This document shows, piece after piece, positions 42,620 through 50,671 of a DNA stretch of 64,000 nt. The position numbers and the translations under genes were made by a program. The notes under the pieces are model-generated. The model worked only from the letters and a program-made list of their open reading frames with translations, was not told the origin of the DNA and searched no databases. Origin of the DNA: Parazoarcus communis. Lineage in GTDB: Bacteria; Pseudomonadota; Gammaproteobacteria; Burkholderiales; Rhodocyclaceae. The stretch is from positions 1,550,001-1,614,000 of the forward strand of contig NZ_CP022187.1 in assembly GCF_003111645.1 (NCBI RefSeq). The letters run 5' to 3'. Numbering within the stretch: position 1 is the first letter of the stretch; each line of letters starts with the position of its first letter.

Positions 42620-43194
42620 AGCTCGACCTCCGCCGGGGCGATGATGGAGGGGTCGTGACAATCGGACAGACTCGGCAGACGCGTATCGCTGACACGCCAG
42701 CCGCGATGCGTCAGCTGCCCGCTGAAGGGCGGCTGGCCGACGACCTTGCCGCTCAATCGAATCGCCGCAGCGTCGAAACCGGCGGCCAGGGTGATGCGCT
42801 CGCTTTCGTTCTCCGCGCGCACCGGCTGCAGGCTGAAGTGCTCGCGCAGGGTCTTGCGACAACCTTCATGCACCAGACGTGCGGCCGCACCGATGTCGGC
42901 ATCGGAGTAGGCAGTGATGTCTTCCTCGACGAAATCGACCAGGCGCGCCTCGCGCTGCAGCAGGCCGAGCAGTTGCAGCGCCGATTCCGGCGACGTCTGA
43001 TGCAGGGTGCTGACAGCGGGCGCGACAACTGCAACGGCGGGTTCAGGCTCGGCTGCAGGTGCGGGCTGTGGTTCGGGCGCGCCAGCGCGCAGGCGGCGAA
43101 TGCCGGCGGCCAGTTCGGCATCGCCGATGATCGCGAAAAAGGTGCCGAAGGCGAGCGAAATACGGCCGAGCAATGAGGGGTTTGAGTCAGTCAT
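42616..43194 (-). CDS. DUF2760 protein
   Basis: This 192-aa protein has a hydrophobic N-terminal segment (residues 8-24, SLLGRISLAFGTFFAII) and an alanine/proline-rich linker (about 38-62). The conserved DUF2760 domain follows: SALQLLGLLQREARLVDFVEEDITAYSDADIGAAARLVHEGCRKTL...GKVVGQPPFSGQLTHRGWRV. Function is unknown. Its coupling to two Hsp70-like genes suggests an anchor or adaptor that brings them to the membrane. Confidence 0.85.
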   Translation of the reverse strand: MTDSNPSLLGRISLAFGTFFAIIGDAELAAGIRRLRAGAPEPQPAPAAEPEPAVAVVAPAVSTLHQTSPESALQLLGLLQREARLVDFVEEDITAYSDADIGAAARLVHEGCRKTLREHFSLQPVRAENESERITLAAGFDAAAIRLSGKVVGQPPFSGQLTHRGWRVSDTRLPSLSDCHDPSIIAPAEVEL

Positions 43195-43532
43195 GCGGGC
43201 GCTCCTGGATCATGGGGTGAGCTGGCGGATCGTCGAATCGCAGTTGCGAAGGCACGCTGCGTCCTCGCGCCGGGTGCGCGGGCGTCGATACCGACCGGTA
43301 TTTTGCACCGCAATATAACCCATCCGCGACCATCTGCCAGCGCCCGACCGATCTGCGGGACGACAATGCCGTCAAAGTCAGGCCGCACATTCCGCAGCCC
43401 GCGCAGGTCGCCCGGCGCACATGACCTGAATACGCGCTTTGCATCGAACCTCGAACATCGAGCGGATGTTCCTGGCTGCGACCTCGCCTTCAGCCGCGCA
43501 CAAGACCGGATCGCAGGCTCAGTCCAGGCCGG
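43195..43532. other. 338-bp region between pepD and the DUF2760-Hsp70 operon
   Basis: No gene was seen. It should contain the promoter of the Hsp70-like operon. The notable element is a perfect inverted repeat GAACATC-N5-GATGTTC at 43453-43471. No CIRCE element and no clear sigma-32 promoter were recognised. Confidence 0.5.
43453..43471. promoter_or_regulatory. 7-bp-arm inverted repeat upstream of Hsp70-like operon
   Basis: GAACATC and GATGTTC flank GAGCG. It lies about 260 bp upstream of the DUF2760 start and 60 bp after the pepD stop, so it may be an operator or a weak terminator hairpin of pepD. The GAAC...GTTC ends recall some LexA-like boxes, but the spacing was not matched to a known regulator. 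Confidence 0.4.
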
Positions 43533-45008
43533 TCACGCCTGGGACGGAGGGTGCGGCGGAATCGACGCCAGCACGGCCACCAGCAGGCGCCAGGCCTGCG
43601 CCACGCTGGCCACCTCGACCCGCTCGCCCGGCGCATGCGCCCCGCGAATGTTGGGACCGAAGGAGATCATGTCCATGTCCGGCCAGATCGCGGTCAGGAT
43701 GCCGCACTCCAGACCGGCGTGGATCACCTTTACCGCGGCGTCACCACCGAACTCGCGTCGATATACCGTCTGAAACAAGGTGAGCAGGCCGGAGTCCGGG
43801 TTGGGCGCCCAGCCGGGATAGGGCTCGCGCACCGCAGCGGACATTCCCGCAAGGGAAAACAGACTGACGATCTCGGACGCCAGTTCGCGGGTACCGGCGT
43901 CGAGCAGGGAGCGCACCATCAGCGTGGCATGGATGTGTTCTGCGTCCACCCGCAACACGCCGAGATTGCTCGAGGTCTCAACCACGCCGGGCACCCGCTG
44001 ACTCATGCGCCTGACGCCGTGCGCCACCACGTGCAGCGCGGCAAGCACACGCCGGCCGGCCTCGTCGCTGAGCACCCGTGACGGCACACCCGGTTCCGGC
44101 AGCAGGCGCAGACGAAACCCGTCATCCACCCCGCCCAGTTCTTCGGCAATCTCGTCGCGGGCACGCGCCAGCGCAGCCTGCAGTGCCTCGGCACCGCCGT
44201 CCGCCAGCACGATCAAGGCCTGTGCTTCTCGCGCAAGTGCATTGCGCGCAGTACCGCCCTCCAGCGTCGCCACCCGGTAGTCCACCCCGGCTGCAGCCAG
44301 CATCTGCAGCACCCGCAGCAGCAGCTTGATCGCATTGCCGCGCTGCAGATGGATATCCACGCCCGAGTGCCCGCCGCGCAGGCCATCCACCACGATACGC
44401 AGCGCCTGATGTCCCGCGGGCACGGGCGCGGCCTCCAGCGCCGCGTCGACCACCACGTCCGCGCCACCCGCACAGCCAAGATAGAACTCGCCCCAGTCCT
44501 CGGTATCGATGTTGATCAGCAAGCGCCCGCACACGGCATCCGGCTTCAGCCCGTGGGCGCCGCTCATGCCCGATTCCTCGTCGAGCGTCAGCAGGACTTC
44601 CAGTGCAGGATGCGCAACATCGTCCGATTCCAGCGCGGCCAGCGCGAGCGCGACCCCGATGCCGTTATCCGCCCCAAGCGTGGTGTCGTCGGCCACCAGC
44701 CAGCCATCACGCAGTTCCGCCCTGATGGAATCGTGCATGAAGTCATGACTGCTGCCGGCATTCTTCTGGCACACCATGTCGAGATGGCCCTGCAGCACCA
44801 CGCCAGGGCGGTTCTCATAGCCCGGCGTTGCGGGCTTGGACAGGATCAGGTTGCCGGTCTCATCGACCTTTGCGCCCAGCCCGCGCACCTGCGCCCAGGC
44901 CGCAAGCTCATCCCGTATCGCCCGTTCATGCCGGGAGGGCCGCGGAATGCGGCACAGCGTGGAAAAATGCCGCCATACGGCAGCAGGCTCAAGACCGGAC
45001 AAATCCAT
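43533..45008 (-). CDS. pepD: aminoacyl-histidine dipeptidase (PepD)
   Basis: This 491-aa M20-family zinc peptidase hydrolyses Xaa-His and other dipeptides. Metal-binding and catalytic segments are VVLQGHLDMVCQKN, TTLGADNGIGVALALA, TLDEESGMSGAHGL, INIDTEDWGEFYLGCAGG and the late KVIHAGLECGIL. The lid domain includes GLRGGHSGVDIHLQRGNAIKLL. The ATG at 45008 (MDLSGLEP) is chosen; an ATG three codons upstream is also in frame. It is probably monocistronic. Confidence 0.93.
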   Translation of the reverse strand: MDLSGLEPAAVWRHFSTLCRIPRPSRHERAIRDELAAWAQVRGLGAKVDETGNLILSKPATPGYENRPGVVLQGHLDMVCQKNAGSSHDFMHDSIRAELRDGWLVADDTTLGADNGIGVALALAALESDDVAHPALEVLLTLDEESGMSGAHGLKPDAVCGRLLINIDTEDWGEFYLGCAGGADVVVDAALEAAPVPAGHQALRIVVDGLRGGHSGVDIHLQRGNAIKLLLRVLQMLAAAGVDYRVATLEGGTARNALAREAQALIVLADGGAEALQAALARARDEIAEELGGVDDGFRLRLLPEPGVPSRVLSDEAGRRVLAALHVVAHGVRRMSQRVPGVVETSSNLGVLRVDAEHIHATLMVRSLLDAGTRELASEIVSLFSLAGMSAAVREPYPGWAPNPDSGLLTLFQTVYRREFGGDAAVKVIHAGLECGILTAIWPDMDMISFGPNIRGAHAPGERVEVASVAQAWRLLVAVLASIPPHPPSQA

Positions 45009-45286
45009 CCTGCACATCCTCTTCAGTCGAAACAGCGGACGACACTGCGTCGCCCGCGCGCACATCCTTCTCGCGAAAAGGATAGCGTGTTTGCAGTGCG
45101 AGGTCGCATCCCTCATGGGGGACGGGTCCGCGGCCTCCGGCGCACCGGTCACTTACCCCGTAAGACATAAGCCTTTACAAGAAATTACCTTGCGTAACAG
45201 CCCGGATGCAAAGGATGGCCTAATGTCGGTCTGACGCTGCGGGACTCGACGCGGAGTATTTTCAGCCTTACCGGGAGCAGCCAGAC

Positions 45287-46015
45287 ATGAACATCCGCAT
45301 TCCGAAACAGACCGCTCGCTGGACGCTTCCGCTGATTCTCGCGCTGTCGGTGAGCGCCTGTGTGGTCGCACCTGCAGAGCCCTATTACGATCGTGGCGAC
45401 GCGATCTACATCACACCGCCGCCTCGTGTCGAATACCGCGGTTATCCGCCATCGATCGGCTACATCTGGATAGAAGGCAACTGGATCTGGAGCGGACATC
45501 GTCACGAGTGGGTTCCGGGACGCTGGGCGCCTCCTTCCCGTCATGCCTACGAGCTCCAGCGCCGGGAGCGCATGCTTGAGATCGAACGCATGCGGGTGCA
45601 ACAGCAGCGTCAGGCGCTGGCGATAGAGCGCGAGCGTGCTCAACGCGCCCGCGCCGCCGAGCAGGCGCAACGCGAACGCGCTCTGCGGGATCGCGCCGCG
45701 CACGATCATCGCGGGGACTCGCGGCGCGAGCGCGCGGCAGTTCAGGAACAGGACCGGAGCTCGCGCGACCATGACCATGACCGTGATCGCGACCGCGACC
45801 GCGGACGTGAGCAGAACACGCGGGAACGGGGCCAGGAACCAAACCAGCAGCGCAGCGAGCGACGGGAAGCCCGCCAGACCGAACCCGAAACGCGTAACCG
45901 GCAGGAACGCAGCCGCGACGAAGCCCAGACAACCGAGCGCAGTCGCGACCGGAGCGAGTCGCGCAACGGGCGGTCGAGAGATGAGGAGCACGGTGACGGC
46001 GAGCGTCGGAACTAG
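45287..46015 (+). CDS. YXWGXW-motif lipoprotein with long Arg-rich tail
   Basis: This 242-aa lipoprotein precursor has a lipobox VSAC (C25) after a hydrophobic signal. Residues 50-82 hold the YXWGXW-type repeat (YIWIEGNWIWSGHRHEWVPGRW). From about residue 86 to the end the chain is extremely charged, made of Arg, Glu, Asp, Gln and His with DR/RD runs, and probably an extended helix then disordered. The role is unknown; such proteins lie in the envelope of betaproteobacteria. It stands alone, upstream of a protease gene. Confidence 0.75.
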   Translation: MNIRIPKQTARWTLPLILALSVSACVVAPAEPYYDRGDAIYITPPPRVEYRGYPPSIGYIWIEGNWIWSGHRHEWVPGRWAPPSRHAYELQRRERMLEIERMRVQQQRQALAIERERAQRARAAEQAQRERALRDRAAHDHRGDSRRERAAVQEQDRSSRDHDHDRDRDRDRGREQNTRERGQEPNQQRSERREARQTEPETRNRQERSRDEAQTTERSRDRSESRNGRSRDEEHGDGERRN

Positions 46016-46196
46016 CCCCCCGACAGTCCACCGGCGCGCACTGCGGGAACGAGGACGCTGACGCCGGGGTCTCCCGGCAGGTGACGCCGGCATGCCGGAA
46101 GCGCACAATGGCCGGCGCGGCAGCACTGGGGCCCGCCTCAGGGCTTTACATGCACATCCGGTTTCGCCGCTGCGCCCTCATTACGTCGACCCGAAC

Positions 46197-46928
46197 ATGA
46201 TCGAACCCCTGCTCCTGACCTCTGCGCGAATTGTCACTTTCTTCGATCAGCAACTGCTGACCAACGCGAGCGGCTTCTTCTTCGAGCGCAACGACCGTCT
46301 GTTCGTGGTCACCAGCAGGCATGTCGTGTGCGACTTGGCCAACATGCACCAGCCGAACCGGATCGAGATCGAACTGCACATGGATGCCGACAACCTCGCC
46401 GAATCGACCGGATTCTCGATACCGCTTTACTGCGATGGCAAGGGCCTCTGGCGCGAGGGGCTCGACAATGCGGGCGATATCGATGTTGCCGTGATCGAAA
46501 TCGACCGCAAGGCGCTGCCGGAACAAGCCCTCTATTACGCCTTCACCCCTGAGCACCTGCTAGGGCACTTCGACCAGGTCGAAGTCGGAACCTCGCTGCT
46601 GGTGGTCGGCTTTCCGCTGGGCTTTCACGACACTCTCAGCCACATGCCCGTCGTCCGCCATGCAATCATCGCGTCCTCTTTCGGTTTGCGCTTTCAGGGC
46701 AACGGCTACTTTCTCACCGATGCGCGCACTCATCGCGGCACCAGCGGCGCCCCGGTCGTCATGCGCATTGAGCACCCCGACGACGAACACACCGAACTAC
46801 CGTGGATGCTGCTCGGCATTCATTCGGCGCGCCTGGACGTCGGCTCCCGCGACCAGCAGGTGGACGAGGCTCTGGGTCTGAACTGCGCATGGTATGCCGA
46901 CATCCTGCTGACACTCACCGAGAACTAG
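46197..46928 (+). CDS. trypsin-like serine peptidase domain protein
   Basis: This 243-aa protein resembles the chymotrypsin/HtrA catalytic fold. H42 lies in FVVTSRHVVCD, D96 (or D94) in DIDVAVIEI and S183 in THRGTSGAPVV, giving the expected triad order and the GTSGAP nucleophile loop. It has neither a PDZ domain nor a signal peptide, so it is predicted to be cytoplasmic. The substrate is unknown; a phage-defence or stress role cannot be judged from context. Confidence 0.75.
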   Translation: MIEPLLLTSARIVTFFDQQLLTNASGFFFERNDRLFVVTSRHVVCDLANMHQPNRIEIELHMDADNLAESTGFSIPLYCDGKGLWREGLDNAGDIDVAVIEIDRKALPEQALYYAFTPEHLLGHFDQVEVGTSLLVVGFPLGFHDTLSHMPVVRHAIIASSFGLRFQGNGYFLTDARTHRGTSGAPVVMRIEHPDDEHTELPWMLLGIHSARLDVGSRDQQVDEALGLNCAWYADILLTLTEN

Positions 46929-47004
46929 GCCACGCGGGCACGGTCCGCACCAGCATATTTTCCTGAAGACGGTTTCCCCGCCCTGCACGGCCTATACTGG
47001 ATGA

Positions 47005-47024
47005 GCACCTGCAACAGCAGGTGC
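47005..47024 (+). promoter_or_regulatory. 5'-leader hairpin of the 42-aa protein gene
   Basis: GCACCTGC-AACA-GCAGGTGC is a perfect 8-bp stem with a tetraloop. A TATACT -10-like box ends 6 bp before it, so the hairpin would form at or very near the 5' end of the transcript, just before the AGGAGA ribosome site. It probably protects the mRNA. Confidence 0.6.
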
Positions 47025-47041
47025 CCACCAGGAGAAGCATC

Positions 47042-47170
47042 ATGGGCAAGTCACAACACAGCAACAAGGAAGCGCGAAAACAACCCGCGTTGAGCCCGAA
47101 GGAAAAAAAGGCGGCCAAGCAGGCCAAGAAACACGAGTCCGACGTAAAACCGCTCGTCCCCGGGCGCTGA
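47042..47170 (+). CDS. 42-aa basic protein
   Basis: This short gene encodes MGKSQHSNKEARKQPALSPK followed by a Lys/Ala-rich stretch (residues 21-31) and ends VKPLVPGR. It has 10 lysines and no hydrophobic segment, so it is probably cytoplasmic, disordered and perhaps nucleic-acid binding. AGGAGA lies 6 bp before the ATG, and a structured leader and -10-like box precede it, which supports real expression. I recall similar small proteins annotated as hypothetical in betaproteobacteria. Confidence 0.7.
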   Translation: MGKSQHSNKEARKQPALSPKEKKAAKQAKKHESDVKPLVPGR

Positions 47171-47290
47171 GGCAGCGCTGACTCACCGGCCTGCCGTTCG
47201 CGAGGCGGGCACCCGGTCGAGGCCAGCATGCAGCCACTGAACACGCCCGGCTTCCAGGTGTTCGGTTCGTGCACCGCATGCGCAGGCTGA

Positions 47291-48313
47291 TTACTCTTCC
47301 AGCAGCATCTTCTTCAGATAGTCCGGCAGGCCGGACAGCACCAGCGTATCCGAGGCGCGGTCATACTGGATCGCGCCCGAACGCAATCCGCTGCGATCAA
47401 ATTCCAGCTTCCATTGTTCGCCACTGGCGCGAAAGCGCACCAGCGGGCGAATGGCACGGCGGTCGGGCACAAAACCGCTGCTCAGCTTGATGGCTTCGGA
47501 ATTGAGCGCCGTATCCAGGCGCTCCGGCTGCTCCGGCCACACCTGACGCGCGATCTCATCCAGCGCGACCGGCTCGCCCGTCTCCCCAAGTTCATCCAGA
47601 TAACCGTGGGCACGCTCCAGCAGCGCATCCCGCGCCGGCGCCTCCAGCCGCTCGGTCTCCACAAACTGGTTGAGCGCGAGCACCAGCTTCTTGGTTTCCT
47701 TGAGCGCAATCACGATATCGCTGCAGCCGAGAAAGCGCTTGAACCAGGCAGCGACATCGCCGCGCCCCTTCAGAAAGCTGATGTAACGCTCGTCGCCACG
47801 CTGCCACCCCGCGAGGTCGATGCGGCCGGCCGCCCGCAGGCTGGAAAAATCGAGGTAACTGCAATCGACGATGTCGAGCGCGCCGCTGATTGCAGAGCCA
47901 ATGCTCTCGCCCACCAGCGCCACCCACAGGCAGTCGGTGCCGCCCTCGGTGATGCGTGCGACCACCACGAACGCGCTGGCATCGAGCTCCTCATCGTGCG
48001 CGCAGATCTGCAACTGCTCCATCATGTGCCGGGACAGCGTGATGAAGTCGGTGCTGCGCTCGACCACATGCTCGCGCAACAGCCGTGGCATCGGAAAGCT
48101 CTCCTCGTCCTCCTCGAAGCGGCCGAAGCCCTTGCTCGAACGATCGGCGTAGTGGGTACACAGGCGTTCGACGAGTCGCACCGCGGCATCGTCGAGCGGA
48201 CAGCCCGCTGCGCGCAACTCGATCGCGGCCGGGGCCTGCGCCTCCTTGATCAGACGATGAACGACAAGATCGGTAATGGTGTGCTGGATCTGGCTGGGCT
48301 GATTCGGGCTCAT
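47291..48313 (-). CDS. nucleoid-associated protein, YejK/NdpA family
   Basis: This 340-aa protein has the NA37/NdpA features: an N-terminal ITDLVVHRLIKE, SFPMPRLLREHV, AFVVVARITEGGTDCLWVALV, LDIVDCSYLDFSSLRAAGRIDLAGW and FLGCSDIVIALKETKKLVLALNQFV. Family members coat the nucleoid, but their action is not understood. The ATG at 48313 is chosen because homologues begin near the IT/VHRL segment. It is divergent from the flavoprotein gene. Confidence 0.82.
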   Translation of the reverse strand: MSPNQPSQIQHTITDLVVHRLIKEAQAPAAIELRAAGCPLDDAAVRLVERLCTHYADRSSKGFGRFEEDEESFPMPRLLREHVVERSTDFITLSRHMMEQLQICAHDEELDASAFVVVARITEGGTDCLWVALVGESIGSAISGALDIVDCSYLDFSSLRAAGRIDLAGWQRGDERYISFLKGRGDVAAWFKRFLGCSDIVIALKETKKLVLALNQFVETERLEAPARDALLERAHGYLDELGETGEPVALDEIARQVWPEQPERLDTALNSEAIKLSSGFVPDRRAIRPLVRFRASGEQWKLEFDRSGLRSGAIQYDRASDTLVLSGLPDYLKKMLLEE

Positions 48314-48512
48314 GCGACGGACTCGGGGGCATTCGGGGGGGCGAATTCTCTCATGCCTGCGCCCACCGCTCACAGCATCCCGGACATGTACGCTTCGGTA
48401 CAAAGTCGCTTAACCATGATGGCTAGAATGTTTTGTGCCGGATGACCGACTCCGCCCGAGACGGAATCGCGTTCTGGACCGGCATTCACCACGCTCAGAA
48501 AAGAGTCTCATC

Positions 48513-49841
48513 ATGAAAAACATCAAACTGGCTTACCTGCTCCTGATCGCGGGGCTGACTGCGCTTTGGCTGCTGGCCGACAACATCCTCTCGATTCCAT
48601 ACGATTTCTTCGCTTACCGCGCATCGCTGATCAATTACAGCGGCATCATCGGGATCGGCGTCATGAGCATCGGCATGATCCTCGCCATGCGACCGGCCGC
48701 GCTCGAACCCGTGCTCGGCGGACTCGACAAGGGCTACCGCCTGCACAAATGGCTGGGCATCACCGGACTGGTGGCCTCGGTGCTGCACTGGCTGCTGGCC
48801 AACGGGCCCAAATGGATGATCGGCTGGGGCTGGATGGAACGCCCGCAGCGCGGCCCGCGCGTCGAGCAGACAAATGCAGTGTTCGCCTTCCTCGACAGTC
48901 AGCGCCACCTTGCCGAGTCGGTCGGCGAATGGGCCTTCTACGGTGCGGTTGTGCTGATGGTGCTTGCGCTCGTGAAGTGGTTTCCCTACCGCTATTTCTT
49001 CAAGACCCACCGCATTCTCGCCATCGCCTATCTGGCCCTGGTCGCGCACGCCGTGGTGCTGATGAAGTTCACTTACTGGGGTGAAATCATTGGACCCCTG
49101 ATGGCCGTGCTGATGGCCGCGGGCAGTGTCGGGGCGGTGATCTCGCTGACCCGGAAGGTTGGCAGCCGGCGCAAGGCGCACGGCACGATCGAAGCGCTCG
49201 AATACCACGCAGAGAACCGGGTGCTGAAGGTTGCCGTCAAGCTCGACGGCCGCTGGGCCGGGCACAAGGCAGGCCAGTTCGCCTTCGTCACCTTCGACCC
49301 CGCCGAAGGCCCGCACCCCTTCACCATCTCTTCTGCATGGCAAGGCGACGGCAAGCTGTTCTTCCTGATCAAGGGCATCGGCGACTACACCCGCCAGCTG
49401 CCTGACAGCCTTAAAGTGGGCGATTCGGTGAACGTCGAGGGCCCCTACGGCCGCTTCGAGTTCGAGAGCGACAAGCCCGGCCAGATCTGGGTTGCCGGGG
49501 GCATTGGCATCACCCCCTTCATTGCCCGCATGCAGAGCCTGATCGGTAAACCGGACGCACCGGCGATCGATCTCTTCTACAGCACCAGCGCACCCGACAA
49601 GGGCTTTATCGAGCGCATCCGCCAGATTGCGGATGCCGCCAGGATCCGCCTGCATGTGCTGGTAGCGGACAAGGATGGGCGCCTCAATGCCGAACGGATC
49701 CGTCAGCAGGTGCCCGACTGGAAACGCAGCGACGTCTGGTTCTGCGGCCCGGCAGGCTTCGGCAGTGCGCTGCGCAGGGATTTCGCCTCGAGCGGTCTGA
49801 GCGCAGACGACTTCCACCAGGAGCTGTTCGACATGCGTTGA
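48513..49841 (+). CDS. ferric reductase-like transmembrane flavoprotein
   Basis: This 442-aa protein has six TM helices of the ferric-reductase (FRD) type with heme-ligand-like histidines (LHKWLGITG, SVLHWLL, KTHRILAI, LVAHAVVL). A ferredoxin-reductase module follows: FAD site HPFTISS, NAD(P) site IWVAGGIGITPFIA, and C-terminal DVWFCGPAGFGSALRRDF. It should pass electrons from NAD(P)H across the membrane to heme and an external acceptor, perhaps Fe(III) or another metal. The ATG at 48513 gives a proper first helix. A strong terminator follows. Confidence 0.85.
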   Translation: MKNIKLAYLLLIAGLTALWLLADNILSIPYDFFAYRASLINYSGIIGIGVMSIGMILAMRPAALEPVLGGLDKGYRLHKWLGITGLVASVLHWLLANGPKWMIGWGWMERPQRGPRVEQTNAVFAFLDSQRHLAESVGEWAFYGAVVLMVLALVKWFPYRYFFKTHRILAIAYLALVAHAVVLMKFTYWGEIIGPLMAVLMAAGSVGAVISLTRKVGSRRKAHGTIEALEYHAENRVLKVAVKLDGRWAGHKAGQFAFVTFDPAEGPHPFTISSAWQGDGKLFFLIKGIGDYTRQLPDSLKVGDSVNVEGPYGRFEFESDKPGQIWVAGGIGITPFIARMQSLIGKPDAPAIDLFYSTSAPDKGFIERIRQIADAARIRLHVLVADKDGRLNAERIRQQVPDWKRSDVWFCGPAGFGSALRRDFASSGLSADDFHQELFDMR

Positions 49842-49866
49842 GCTGCCGGACGCTGTCCACGCGCAA

Positions 49867-49899
49867 GGGGCCGGGTGTCGCAATGCGACACCCGGCCCC
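49867..49899. terminator. strong bidirectional terminator hairpin
   Basis: GGGGCCGGGTGTCG and CGACACCCGGCCCC form a perfect 14-bp stem with a 5-nt loop; GACTTGTTT follows on the plus strand. It separates the convergent flavoprotein and peroxiredoxin-like genes. Confidence 0.9.
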
Positions 49900-49934
49900 G
49901 ACTTGTTTCTGATTGACGGAAACCGTCGCAGCGA

Positions 49935-50483
49935 TCAGAGCGCGCCGGTGTACTCGCCGCGCGCCGGGTAGTCCGCCTTGATCGCGAAGTCGATGGCGCC
50001 CAGCAGATCCTGGAACTGGGGACGGGCAAACGGCATGGTCTGCACTGCACCGTAGTACAGCGTGCCGTCGGGACGAACGAGGAACACACCCGGCTCGCTG
50101 AAGAGCCCCGGCTCCTCGATGCCGATCGAGGTCTTGCCACGCGAGGTGCTGATATACAGGCCCCACTGGCGCGCACTGTGAAGGTTCAGGCCATAGCCGA
50201 ACTTGATGCCGCTGGCGCTGACCTTCTCGGCCATCAGCTTGGCGCGCTCCTCGACGTCACTGCTGACGGCAATGATCTGTACGCCGCGCTCAGCAAACTG
50301 CGGTGCCAGGCGCTCGAGTTCGATCAGGTACTTGGCACAGATCGGGCAATGCAGGCCACGATAGAAAACGACCAGATCGAAGCGTTCGCCGGGCGCAGCG
50401 CCCAGGACGAAACGACCGCCGTCGGTCAGCGGAACCTTGAGTGCGGGGACGGGCTGGCGGGGAATCAGGGCATTTACGGTCAT
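49935..50483 (-). CDS. peroxiredoxin-like AhpC/TSA family protein
   Basis: This 182-aa thioredoxin-fold protein has the active-site region VVFYRGLHCPICAKYL with C46 and C49 in a CPxC arrangement, followed by IIAVSSDVEERA and PGVFLVRPDGTLYYG. This fits the peroxiredoxin-like family that reduces peroxides or acts as a disulfide reductase. It is divergent from an AraC-type regulator with a dyad in the shared region, so it is probably controlled by it. Confidence 0.85.
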   Translation of the reverse strand: MTVNALIPRQPVPALKVPLTDGGRFVLGAAPGERFDLVVFYRGLHCPICAKYLIELERLAPQFAERGVQIIAVSSDVEERAKLMAEKVSASGIKFGYGLNLHSARQWGLYISTSRGKTSIGIEEPGLFSEPGVFLVRPDGTLYYGAVQTMPFARPQFQDLLGAIDFAIKADYPARGEYTGAL

Positions 50484-50625
50484 TGTTTCTCATCCATGAA
50501 ATCGGTTTGAGGCGCCACCGTACAGCAGCACCGGAAAAAGGACCCGGACACGAGGCCGTGTTGTTGAAACGGACGTCGTGCTTGATCCGACGGATGCATT
50601 ATGATGTACTTAATGCAACACAAAA

Positions 50626-50648
50626 TACGAATTTGATTGCAGTTCGTA
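50626..50648. promoter_or_regulatory. dyad in AraC / peroxiredoxin-like divergent region
   Basis: TACGAA and TTCGTA are exact inverted copies 11 bp apart, centred 35 bp before the regulator's start codon, in an unusually AT-rich stretch. It is a good candidate operator for the AraC-type protein. Confidence 0.5.
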
Positions 50649-50671
50649 CAATCACAGTGGTCATTATCGAC

